This document shows, piece after piece, positions 6,017-13,188 of a DNA stretch of 13,188 nucleotides; position 1 is the first letter of the stretch; the number at the start of each line of letters is the position of its first letter. The notes below the pieces were generated by a model that saw nothing but the letters and a program-made list of their open reading frames with translations, ran no database searches and had not been told where the DNA came from. This stretch comes from Bacteroidota bacterium (GTDB lineage Bacteria; Bacteroidota; Bacteroidia; Bacteroidales; FEN-979). The position numbers and the translations under genes were made by a program. Where the stretch lies: positions 1 to 13,188 of the forward strand of contig JAPLDN010000114.1 in assembly GCA_026391755.1 (NCBI GenBank). The letters are read 5' to 3'.

Positions 6017-7948
6017 ATGAACAGGTTACTTACAATAGTTTTTTTATTTTTTTCTGTTGGCGGATGGGCACAGGAGTTACTTACCGGTATGCAAATAAAT
6101 CCGCAGGTACGTCAGAAATATCTTGAAATACAGCAGGAGGGACGTCTTAATACAGCCACCGACACTCTGCCGGTGAACCTCCCGTTTTTTGATGATTTTT
6201 CGTATGACAGCGTATATCCCACCAGCCGTCTCTGGATCGACCATTATACATTTGTAAACACCGATATCCCTGTATATCCGCCCAACCGTGGGGCTGTGAC
6301 CTTAGATGCAGTCGATGAAACAGGGATGATGTACGCGAACGCAGAACCAGGGCCCACTCCCTTTACAGCCGATCACCTTACATCGCGTTATATTAGGCTT
6401 GATTCATTATTTACCCCCATACCCCGTAAAATCACAGCCGCCGATTCGGTCTACCTAAGTTTTTATTATCAGCCCCAGGGCAGATCAAGAAATTATCCGC
6501 TCAAACAGGATTCTCTTATGCTTCGTTTTCTGGTGATACCGGCACATGACAGCGTCCCGGATATCTGGAAGAACGTTTGGTCGAGTATTGGCATGTCGCT
6601 TGACACATTCCGTTACTATAATAATGAAAAATACTTTGTCCAGGTAATGATCCCGATAACAGACACCCAGCTGTTCTTTAAAAAAACCTTCCGCTTCCAG
6701 TTTTATAATTATGTGAACTTCTCGGCTCCTCCTGAATACTCCTGGCAAAGTAACTGTGACCAGTGGAATATCGACAACGTGTATCTGAATATCGGGAGAA
6801 ATATGAACGATACGGTACGGGCCGAAATCCGTTTCATGGACAGGGCCCCCAGCATGCTGAAGAATTACGAATCCATGCCTTACCCGCATTACACGGCCTC
6901 TCCCGAACAGGAGATGGCCGATTCCGTCTCGGTAATCTTCAACAACAGGGATGTAAGCATTCACAACTGCCATTATTCTTATAAAGTAACAAATTCGACC
7001 GGTTCCTTTACTAAAACATACTACAGCCCCAATTTTAACCTTCAGCCTGTCTATACAGCAGGCCCTTTCACCCTTCACGCGGCGGTTCCATGGTTCTATC
7101 CTATAACTCAGGCCGACAGCGCCGTTTTCCAGATGCATCATTTCATTAAGGATAACGCAAGCGGTTCGGTTTTTGGGGATACCATTAGCCGGAATCAGAA
7201 TATGTTCAACTATTTTGCATATGACGACGGCACGCCTGAAGCTTCCTACGGCCTTACCCCGGCCGGATCCATGCTGGCTTATCGTTTTAATTTAAATAAA
7301 CCCGACACCCTGAGGGCAATACAGATGTATTTTAACCATGTCCTGAGCAATACCAGCACCCCCTATTTCTTTTTATGCGTATGGTCTGATGACGTGGGAA
7401 CACCCGGTGATACGATATACAGCAGGCTTACCGTGCCAAAACATGCTTACCCTCTGAATCAATTCGTCACCTATCATATTCCTGCCCTTCCTGTGAGCGG
7501 AACAATATATGTGGGCTGGATACAGACCACGGCCGATAACCTCAATCTTGGATTTGACACTTATAACGATCATTCCGACCAGATCTTTTATAATACATCC
7601 GGGCATTGGTATAACAGTGCATATTCCGGTTCGCTGATGATCAGGCCTGTAGTTGGCAAGCCGATCCCATTGGGTATAGGAGAATCAGAAACCTCCGCCC
7701 CGGAACTGGAGGTATATCCCAATCCCTGCAATAACGGGATTCTGCATCTCAGGTATGACATGCGTGGCACCTCATCCGCCGAAGACTATACCATAACAAT
7801 TACGAACCTGCTCGGACAAACCCTGCTTTCGGTGAAGTATACCGAAAGCCTCAACCTGGCGCAGCTAAAGCAGGGAATCTATATCCTTTATTTAACCGAC
7901 CGTAATGGCAACAGGGATGCCCTGAAGAAAATCATCATCACCCCCTGA
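6017..7948 (+). CDS. Large T9SS type A sorting-domain exported protein, function unknown
   Basis: This 643-residue exported protein has a signal peptide at 1-19 (MNRLLTIVFLFFSVGGWAQ). Its N-terminal region carries the segment LPVNLPFFDDFSYDS, then RLWIDHYTFVNTDIPVYPPN and GAVTLDAVDETG. I recall this pattern from long T9SS cargo proteins; it suggests a jelly-roll or lectin-like module. The middle is beta-rich with no recognisable catalytic motif. The last 82 residues are a T9SS type A sorting domain, beginning PELEVYPNPCNNG, continuing ITNLLGQTLLSV and ending LKQGIYILYLTD...KKIIITP. I started at the ATG at 6017, because the open frame one codon earlier begins with TTG. It lies between the PASTA gene and rluD, 20 nt before the latter, and behind the octamer repeat. 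Surface location is likely; function is unknown. Confidence 0.9.
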   Translation: MNRLLTIVFLFFSVGGWAQELLTGMQINPQVRQKYLEIQQEGRLNTATDTLPVNLPFFDDFSYDSVYPTSRLWIDHYTFVNTDIPVYPPNRGAVTLDAVDETGMMYANAEPGPTPFTADHLTSRYIRLDSLFTPIPRKITAADSVYLSFYYQPQGRSRNYPLKQDSLMLRFLVIPAHDSVPDIWKNVWSSIGMSLDTFRYYNNEKYFVQVMIPITDTQLFFKKTFRFQFYNYVNFSAPPEYSWQSNCDQWNIDNVYLNIGRNMNDTVRAEIRFMDRAPSMLKNYESMPYPHYTASPEQEMADSVSVIFNNRDVSIHNCHYSYKVTNSTGSFTKTYYSPNFNLQPVYTAGPFTLHAAVPWFYPITQADSAVFQMHHFIKDNASGSVFGDTISRNQNMFNYFAYDDGTPEASYGLTPAGSMLAYRFNLNKPDTLRAIQMYFNHVLSNTSTPYFFLCVWSDDVGTPGDTIYSRLTVPKHAYPLNQFVTYHIPALPVSGTIYVGWIQTTADNLNLGFDTYNDHSDQIFYNTSGHWYNSAYSGSLMIRPVVGKPIPLGIGESETSAPELEVYPNPCNNGILHLRYDMRGTSSAEDYTITITNLLGQTLLSVKYTESLNLAQLKQGIYILYLTDRNGNRDALKKIIITP

Positions 7949-7968
7949 TCACCGCAATCACCTGCAGT

Positions 7969-9003
7969 ATGAATGAAATACCGGATAATTTCGAAGAGCC
8001 CAATGAATTATACGAACATTTCAGGTTTGTTGTGGACAACGGCCAGGGGCAACTGAGGATCGACAAGTATCTTTTTGCAAAAATGGAGAATATTTCCCGC
8101 AACAGGGTTCAGAACTCAGCCAATGCAGGGAATATACTGGTTAACGGATCGGCGGTGAAACCGAATTACAAAGTCAAGCCACTGGACGTGATCACCATCG
8201 TATTGGCTCATCCACCGAGAGACACCGAGATCTACCCTGAAGATATCCCTGTAAATATCGTGTATGAAGACAAGGATATCCTTATTGTAAACAAGGCAGC
8301 CGGAATGGTTGTCCACCCTGGTCACGGGAACTTTACAGGCACCCTTCAAAATGCACTTTTATTCCATCTTCAGAAATCGGATCCATCAGGTGAATCCAGG
8401 CCATTTCTGGTTCATCGCATCGACAAAGATACTTCCGGCATCATGATTGTTGCCAAGAATGAGCTTGCACAGAGCAAACTTGCACGTCAGTTCTTTGATC
8501 ATACAATCGACCGCACTTATGTTGCCCTTGTGTGGGGAAACATCAATGAAAATGAAGGGACTATAAGCGGGAATATAGGAAGGGACACCAGGAACCGCCT
8601 TATTTTTTCGGTATATGCGGATGAGGAGAAGGGCCGTGAAGCCATAACCCATTACAAGGTGATTGAACGTTTAGGTTATGTATGTCTCGTTGAATGCCGC
8701 CTGGAAACAGGCCGTACACACCAGATCAGGGTTCATTTCAGGCATATCGGGCACCCCCTGTTCAACGATATCACTTATGGTGGAGGCGAGATCCTGAAAG
8801 GTACTACGTTCACCAAATACAAGCAGTTTGTGCAGAATTGTTTCAAGGTCATTCCGCGCCAGGCGCTGCATGCCAAATCCCTGGGATTTATACACCCTTC
8901 CGATGGCCGCAGCCTGCATTTCGACTCGGATTATCCTGCCGACCTTGCAGCGGTCCTGGAAAAATGGAGGGATTACAGCCAGTTTAAGACTCTTGAAGAA
9001 TAA
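7969..9003 (+). CDS. rluD: RluD-family 23S rRNA pseudouridine synthase
   Basis: This 344-residue enzyme isomerises uridines to pseudouridine in large-subunit rRNA; the RluD sites are in helix 69 (E. coli 1911/1915/1917). An S4 RNA-binding domain occupies about 28-77, from QLRIDKYLFAKMENISRNRV through ILVNGSAVKPNYKVKPLDVI. The RluA-type catalytic domain follows, with HRIDKDTSGIMIVAKN (149-164, catalytic Asp152) and LETGRTHQIRVHFRHIGHPL (245-264). The length is typical. RluA/RluC/RluD cannot be fully separated by eye, but the S4 domain plus this neighbourhood favours RluD. It is 20 nt downstream of the T9SS gene and 10 nt upstream of plsC, in the same transcript. Confidence 0.94.
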   Translation: MNEIPDNFEEPNELYEHFRFVVDNGQGQLRIDKYLFAKMENISRNRVQNSANAGNILVNGSAVKPNYKVKPLDVITIVLAHPPRDTEIYPEDIPVNIVYEDKDILIVNKAAGMVVHPGHGNFTGTLQNALLFHLQKSDPSGESRPFLVHRIDKDTSGIMIVAKNELAQSKLARQFFDHTIDRTYVALVWGNINENEGTISGNIGRDTRNRLIFSVYADEEKGREAITHYKVIERLGYVCLVECRLETGRTHQIRVHFRHIGHPLFNDITYGGGEILKGTTFTKYKQFVQNCFKVIPRQALHAKSLGFIHPSDGRSLHFDSDYPADLAAVLEKWRDYSQFKTLEE

Positions 9004-9013
9004 ACGGTTTTTC

Positions 9014-9760
9014 ATGAACAAGATACTTCGTTTCCTGGCCTCCTGTTATTTCTGGTTTGAATTATTTTTCATCTCGGCCCTGCTTTTTCCGGTTTCTTTT
9101 CTGATTTTTCTTCTCACTTTCCTTTTTGACAAGAGACTTGTCATACTTCACCAATTTACCTGTTTATGGTCTTTGATAGTCCTGAAGGCCAATTTCATGT
9201 GGAGGATCAGGGTGGTTGGGAGAGAGAAGATCGACAAACATGAGACTTATGTCATTGTTTCCAATCACCAGTCGGGAGCCGATATCATTGTCCTTTTCCT
9301 GCTCTGGAACAATTACAAATGGGTTGCCAAAAGATCGCTTTACAACTTCCCGTTTATCGGCTGGAATATGTGGCTGAACCGGTATATCGTTATTGACAGG
9401 GGTAAAAAAAGCAGCATGATAAAGATGATGGAGGATGCGGCAACGACTCTCAGATCGGGAAGCTCCGTAATGATCTTTCCTGAAGGGACGAGGTCGAAAG
9501 ACGGCAGGCTGCAAACATTTAAAACAGGGGCGTTTCACCTGGCACTGGAGACAGGGAAGCCCATTCTGCCCGTTGTCATTACAGGCACAACCATGGCCAT
9601 CCGCAAGGGAGGATTCCTGGTCAACAAGAACCATGATATCCAGGCTAAAGTTCTTCCGCCCATTCCGTATGCTTCATTCAAGGGAATGGAGCCCAGGGAT
9701 GTGACCCTCATGGTTCATAAAATCATGTTGAAAGAATCAGACAACAGGCCTGTACAATGA
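9014..9760 (+). CDS. plsC: 1-acyl-sn-glycerol-3-phosphate acyltransferase (PlsC family)
   Basis: This 248-residue membrane enzyme transfers an acyl chain to lysophosphatidic acid, forming phosphatidic acid for phospholipid synthesis. An N-terminal hydrophobic stretch (about 11-37) anchors it at the inner membrane. Acyltransferase motif I is VSNHQSGAD (82-90), an HX4D with His85 and Asp90. FIGWNMWLNRYIVIDRG (114-130) corresponds to motif II, and FPEGTRSKDG (155-164) is motif III. LPVVITGT (185-192) is motif IV. The open frame extends 62 codons upstream into rluD. I start at the ATG at 9014, 10 nt after the rluD stop, because the upstream codons are rluD in another frame and homologues begin near the membrane helix. 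It is the last gene of the operon and overlaps mqnE tail-to-tail by 24 bp. Confidence 0.92.
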   Translation: MNKILRFLASCYFWFELFFISALLFPVSFLIFLLTFLFDKRLVILHQFTCLWSLIVLKANFMWRIRVVGREKIDKHETYVIVSNHQSGADIIVLFLLWNNYKWVAKRSLYNFPFIGWNMWLNRYIVIDRGKKSSMIKMMEDAATTLRSGSSVMIFPEGTRSKDGRLQTFKTGAFHLALETGKPILPVVITGTTMAIRKGGFLVNKNHDIQAKVLPPIPYASFKGMEPRDVTLMVHKIMLKESDNRPVQ

Positions 9761-10858
9761 GTCCCTCTCAAGAGGCACCCTGCCGGTTTCTTTAATCAGT
9801 TGTTTCATTCCCGAAACTGTCATAACGGGGCTCTGCTCTTCAGCGCCGGCAAGCGAATATATACGGGTTGAATCGTTAATAGTTCCATCCATATCATCAA
9901 CGCCAAATGAAAGCGAGACCTGGGCCATTTTCCGGCCAAGTGCAGGCCAATAGGCTTTCAGATGGGGAAAATTGTCAAGGTAAATCCGTGATACAGCATA
10001 CATTCTCATATCCTCACTGACCGCAACTTCGGGAATATCTTTCATCTCATTATTATACCTGTGGAATTTCAGGGGAATGAAGGCATTGAATCCCCCGGTC
10101 TCGCTTTGAAGTTTCCTCAGCCTCTCCAGGTGGTCTATTCGGTTTGCATAATTTTCTATATGCCCGTAAAGCATGGTTGCATTGGAAGGCAGGCCCAGAA
10201 CATGGGCTGCCCTGTGGATGCCCAGCCAGTCCCGGGAACTGGTTTTCATCCCGCAAATCTCTTCCCTGATAATCTCGTCAAAGATCTCAGCCCCACCGCC
10301 CGGAACGGAATCCAATCCGCAGTCCTTTAAATATTGCAGCCCCGTGGTAAAATCCATCCCCGCCTTATTAATCATATAGTCCAGTTCAACCGCCGAGTAT
10401 GCTTTTATATGCAGGCCGGGGCGGCGCAACTTGATCTGTTTAAGGAGTTCCCCGTAATACACGATATCCCTCTTCGGATGAACCGCACCCGTAATGTGGA
10501 TTTCGCGCACAGTTTCTTCCTGTTCGTCAACTTTTGCGAGGATGTCATCCACCGTAAGTTCCCATTGTGAATTGCTGAAATGATGGGAGAAAGAGCAGAA
10601 TCTGCAACGGTTAACGCAAATATTCGTGGGTTCAATATGAAAATTCCTGATATACCAGGCTTTGTCGTCATTCTTTCGTATCCTTACCACATCTGCAAGA
10701 ACTCCAAGAAAACCAAGTTCTGCTTTCTCAAATAAAAGAAGCCCTTCGGAAGGGCTCAGGGAACGGCCGTCCAGAACTTTTTCAGAAATATCTTCAAGCC
10801 CGGGGGAGAGTGATTGCTGAAGTATTTTCAAGGTATCTGTTTGTCCCGGCAATTGCAT
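9737..10858 (-). CDS. mqnE: Aminofutalosine synthase, radical SAM enzyme of menaquinone biosynthesis
   Basis: This 373-residue cytosolic radical SAM enzyme of the futalosine route converts chorismate-derived 3-[(1-carboxyvinyl)oxy]benzoate plus SAM to 6-amino-6-deoxyfutalosine. The [4Fe-4S] motif CVNRCRFC is at 81-88 (C81, C85, C88), preceded by RNFHIEPTNI. Further family segments are EIHITGAVHP, VPGGGAEIF and SNATMLYGHIE. The C-terminal SFGVDDMDGTINDSTRIYSLAGA block has the DDxDGT signature, which separates MqnE from MqnC. The ATG (10856-10858) overlaps the stop of the upstream protease gene by one base (TAATG), so translation is probably coupled to it. The 3' end overlaps plsC convergently by 24 bp. 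The other mqn genes are not in the window. Confidence 0.93.
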   Translation of the reverse strand: MQLPGQTDTLKILQQSLSPGLEDISEKVLDGRSLSPSEGLLLFEKAELGFLGVLADVVRIRKNDDKAWYIRNFHIEPTNICVNRCRFCSFSHHFSNSQWELTVDDILAKVDEQEETVREIHITGAVHPKRDIVYYGELLKQIKLRRPGLHIKAYSAVELDYMINKAGMDFTTGLQYLKDCGLDSVPGGGAEIFDEIIREEICGMKTSSRDWLGIHRAAHVLGLPSNATMLYGHIENYANRIDHLERLRKLQSETGGFNAFIPLKFHRYNNEMKDIPEVAVSEDMRMYAVSRIYLDNFPHLKAYWPALGRKMAQVSLSFGVDDMDGTINDSTRIYSLAGAEEQSPVMTVSGMKQLIKETGRVPLERDSLYRPVV

Positions 10859-12525
10859 TATATTTTAACAAGCTTAATACTCTTTGTGAAATTCCGGCCC
10901 GAAATAAAGACGATGTATACACCGGGAAGCAGTGATTGCAGATCAATCGTGTAATTGCCGGGTATGTTCTCTGTAAAATTCCAATGAGGGAATCTATTTC
11001 CAAGTATGTCGGTAATGGAGACATCTGAAACTCCCTTGTCTGAACTTTCATTCTCCAGGCTGATGGTAGTATTCTCATGTGCAGGGTTCGGGAACAATTT
11101 AATCCCTTCCTTTACAGCCTGGTCATCAATTCCCAGCGCCCATCCTCCCATTTTCGTAACCCCGGTATTATTAGGGTCAAGCCAGTATTTCAGCACGTTA
11201 ACCGAGTCACTTCCATTAAGATCCCAATGCCAGGAAAACTTGCCGTAATAATCGGAAGAATTGATCCATGCTGTATCACATGAAGAATCCCCGCCTGTGA
11301 GAGTCCCGACAATCTGGCCATCAGAATTAAAAATCGGAGAACCCGAGGAGCCCCTTTCAGTCACACCATGCCCGTGGACAGTGTAATTCCAGTAAACCGC
11401 CCAGAAACAGGGAAGTGGGTTCCCGGGATAGGATGAGGTTATCAGGTGCGAATTATACGTTGAGATTTTTTTTACATCTCCCCCGGGGTGGTGAATTCCG
11501 GTTCCACTGGGGCTGGATGCAGTTTCCCGGTTCCAGCCATTAAAATAGACATGCAGGGAATCAGGGACGGATTCACTCAACCTGACGAGGTAAAAATCGG
11601 AGCCGGTAAATTCGGTCCCTCCGTGCGATTTCATTGAAGCCCCAAGCAGAGTTGAGGGTGTAAGAGGGATCGTATTCGGGCATCCGGGCATCTCATAATT
11701 GAAATAGAAAAGCCACTGGCTCAAATCAATGGGGCGGGCGTATCTTCCGCAATGATTTGCCGTAAGGAGGTATGGAATACCATCATTATTGGTATTATTA
11801 ATCATTGAACCAGAGCAAAGTAATGTATGACCAAGACTGTCTTTAATCACTAATTTCACTACTCCCCTTTTCTGTTTCTGCCAGTTATCTCCTTCGGTGC
11901 AGTTGACGTTGACCTCACAGGTGCCGGAAGAAGGTAAAGGATTATTTTCCTCATAGTTGGTGAATCCCCTGAAAGCATAAGCCACTTCCGATATATGAAT
12001 ATCAGGCTGGGCAAGACCAGAGGGGGCATTATATTCCATTACCAGGGCGTCTCCCTCTACCAGAGGGCAGGCAAACGTGCCGAAAGAGTTTTTATTTGCG
12101 CTGGTATAGGCCCCGAACATCTGTGTTCTTGAAGGATTATAAACAAAAAGTTTTCCTCCTTCAGGGATGCTGAACCTGTTAAAATAAAGTATAAGTGCTT
12201 TGGCCCCGGCAGAATGCACAGTTAGCCTCCAAACACGCTGGCCATCCTTCAGGATTTCGGTACTTCCTGAATTTGACATTGAAATATCCACCGGGAGGTT
12301 TAGGGCAAAACGGTAAGGCAAAGAGTGAACAGTTTCGTTCTGCCTGATACATTCTGCTGAAGGGCCCGGGATATCAGTGCTTTTGATGTTCACAGGGTCA
12401 AGGGCCCTGCCAAAACTTAAAGGGACCCCTCCTGCCTGGTGCTGACCGGATACTTTTACGGGATCAATAATAAAGAGAAGGGCAGAAACAAATAAAAGCC
12501 TTATACAAAGTGAAACTAATTTCAT
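10858..12525 (-). CDS. Secreted lysyl-endopeptidase-like serine protease (S1 fold) with T9SS sorting domain
   Basis: This 555-residue prepro-protease has a signal peptide at about 1-27, a propeptide to about 197, a protease domain at about 198-465 and a T9SS type A sorting domain at about 476-555 (LFPNPAHENTTISL...LLPGVYIVFISG...KLVKI). The catalytic triad is His258 in LLTANHCG, Asp310 in GSDFYLVRL and Ser394 in ERGSSGSPIF. Compared from memory with Achromobacter lyticus protease I, six Cys match its three disulfides: 203/416, 209/282 and 237/259. The Lys-pocket Asp225 falls on Asp425, with the same +31 spacing from the serine. The position of His210 is Thr410. I infer cleavage after Lys, less surely than the fold. 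The gene starts 11 nt after the stop of the upstream adhesin-like gene and overlaps mqnE by one base. Confidence 0.9.
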   Translation of the reverse strand: MKLVSLCIRLLFVSALLFIIDPVKVSGQHQAGGVPLSFGRALDPVNIKSTDIPGPSAECIRQNETVHSLPYRFALNLPVDISMSNSGSTEILKDGQRVWRLTVHSAGAKALILYFNRFSIPEGGKLFVYNPSRTQMFGAYTSANKNSFGTFACPLVEGDALVMEYNAPSGLAQPDIHISEVAYAFRGFTNYEENNPLPSSGTCEVNVNCTEGDNWQKQKRGVVKLVIKDSLGHTLLCSGSMINNTNNDGIPYLLTANHCGRYARPIDLSQWLFYFNYEMPGCPNTIPLTPSTLLGASMKSHGGTEFTGSDFYLVRLSESVPDSLHVYFNGWNRETASSPSGTGIHHPGGDVKKISTYNSHLITSSYPGNPLPCFWAVYWNYTVHGHGVTERGSSGSPIFNSDGQIVGTLTGGDSSCDTAWINSSDYYGKFSWHWDLNGSDSVNVLKYWLDPNNTGVTKMGGWALGIDDQAVKEGIKLFPNPAHENTTISLENESSDKGVSDVSITDILGNRFPHWNFTENIPGNYTIDLQSLLPGVYIVFISGRNFTKSIKLVKI

Positions 12526-12536
12526 GAAACTGTGGA

Positions 12537-13188
12537 TTATTTAATAACTACTTTTTGAACAAGCCTGGATCCATCGGAATAAATCAACAAGGAATATACA
12601 CCGGGATTAAGGTCATGAATATCCATTTTCGCTGATCCAACTCCACTTACAAATTCGGCTGAGCGAAGACCTTTCCCCAGCATATCGGAAAGTTCGGCTT
12701 TGATCCTGGTCCCAAAAGGCATCTCAATACTGAAATTGATGAACTCATGAGCAGGATTGGGATAAACCGATACCCTGATACCCGATCGTTCATCATCGAT
12801 CCCCGAGAGGGAGGAGATATGAATATCATCAATCATAAAAATAAACTGGTTGTCCGAAACGCATTGAATTGCAACATAAACCGTTTTGTTATTATAATCT
12901 TTCAGGTCATAATAGCGGTGTGTCCACATTGTATCAGCTGTTTCGTAAGTGGTGTTGAGATTAACAAAGCTGGAAGGATTATTGTCTGTCAGAGATACGG
13001 CAATATTATACCGTTCAAGGCCGTATGCAAGATTGTAAGTCTCTACCCATAAATCCAGCATGGATGAAGTGCCCAGTGAAAGCCTTGGGGAAATAAGCCA
13101 TTTGTTATTGGGGTTGGCCGGAGGCATGGAAGAAAAGCAACAACCAAGCCTGCTCCCGGAGTGAGGTTTCATGTACTGTTCAGCAGGA
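12537..13188 (-). CDS. T9SS type A sorting-domain protein with adhesin-like/choice-of-anchor module (5' truncated)
   Basis: The frame stays open past the first in-window Met (13172) to the window edge, giving at least 216 residues (PAEQY precedes that Met), so the gene is partial. The N-terminal visible part has KPHSGSRLGCCFSSM, NNKWLISPRLSL, MLDLWVETYN and YNIAVSLTDN, and ends FIFMIDDIHISS. This resembles the cleaved-adhesin / choice-of-anchor J jelly-roll fold seen in gingipain-type adhesins. The last ~80 residues are a T9SS sorting domain (VSVYPNPAHEFINFSIEM, LSDMLGKGLRS, LNPGVYSLLIYS, LVQKVVIK). Any catalytic domain would be further upstream. It precedes the lysyl-endopeptidase-like gene by 11 nt on the same strand and probably shares its transcript. 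Confidence 0.88.
   Translation of the reverse strand, partial: PAEQYMKPHSGSRLGCCFSSMPPANPNNKWLISPRLSLGTSSMLDLWVETYNLAYGLERYNIAVSLTDNNPSSFVNLNTTYETADTMWTHRYYDLKDYNNKTVYVAIQCVSDNQFIFMIDDIHISSLSGIDDERSGIRVSVYPNPAHEFINFSIEMPFGTRIKAELSDMLGKGLRSAEFVSGVGSAKMDIHDLNPGVYSLLIYSDGSRLVQKVVIK

Noticed and set aside
6485..7141. 218-codon minus-strand ORF
   Set aside because: It is antisense to the large T9SS gene, has no recognisable domain, and its upstream region has no promoter. It is a shadow of codon bias.
8828..9013. 62-codon N-terminal extension of plsC inside rluD
   Set aside because: The extension is rluD sequence in another frame. The ATG at 9014 places the membrane helix at the N-terminus as in homologues.
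9737..10858. Assignment as MqnC (cyclic dehypoxanthinyl futalosine synthase)
   Set aside because: The C-terminal DDMDGT block and the sequence before the CX3CX2C motif fit MqnE. MqnC has a different C-terminal signature.

Overview
The window looks like chromosomal DNA of a Bacteroidota bacterium, probably Bacteroidales or a relative. Three complete genes and one partial gene encode exported proteins ending in a type IX secretion system (T9SS) type A sorting domain. Promoters fit the Bacteroidota form (TTTG at -33, TAnnTTTG at -7), and there is little Shine-Dalgarno signal. The gene set (FadL-like porin, stand-alone PASTA protein, futalosine-pathway MqnE) also fits. No phage, insertion sequence, CRISPR array, tRNA or rRNA is visible.

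Layout. (1) Positions 1-894: the last 27 codons of a plus-strand gene face a small minus-strand T9SS cargo protein across a bidirectional terminator. (2) 1031-3601: a plus-strand pair, a FadL/OmpP1-like outer-membrane channel followed 18 nt later by an SGNH-hydrolase lipoprotein, closed by a terminator shared with the converging genes. (3) 3649-5213, minus: ddl then rdgB, 14 nt apart. (4) 5347-9760, plus: a PASTA membrane protein, a 643-residue T9SS cargo protein, RluD and a PlsC-type acyltransferase, divergent from ddl. An 8-bp tandem repeat lies between the PASTA gene and the T9SS gene. (5) 9737-13188, minus: a 5'-truncated adhesin-like T9SS protein, a lysyl-endopeptidase-like T9SS serine protease, and mqnE, whose ATG overlaps the protease stop codon. 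mqnE also overlaps the plsC 3' end by 24 bp.

Functional themes. The centre is an envelope and housekeeping cluster: D-Ala-D-Ala ligation, a peptidoglycan-binding PASTA protein, phospholipid acylation, nucleotide sanitation and 23S rRNA pseudouridylation. It is flanked and interrupted by T9SS cargo. The FadL-SGNH pair suggests ester hydrolysis at the surface or in the periplasm, linked to uptake of the hydrophobic product. The right end suggests a secreted adhesin and Lys-specific protease co-transcribed with a menaquinone-biosynthesis enzyme.

I do not see a clear new defence or mobile system. The most unusual items are the T9SS cargo gene inside the PASTA-rluD-plsC operon behind the octamer repeat, the protease/mqnE start-stop overlap, and the uncharacterised small T9SS protein at the left end.
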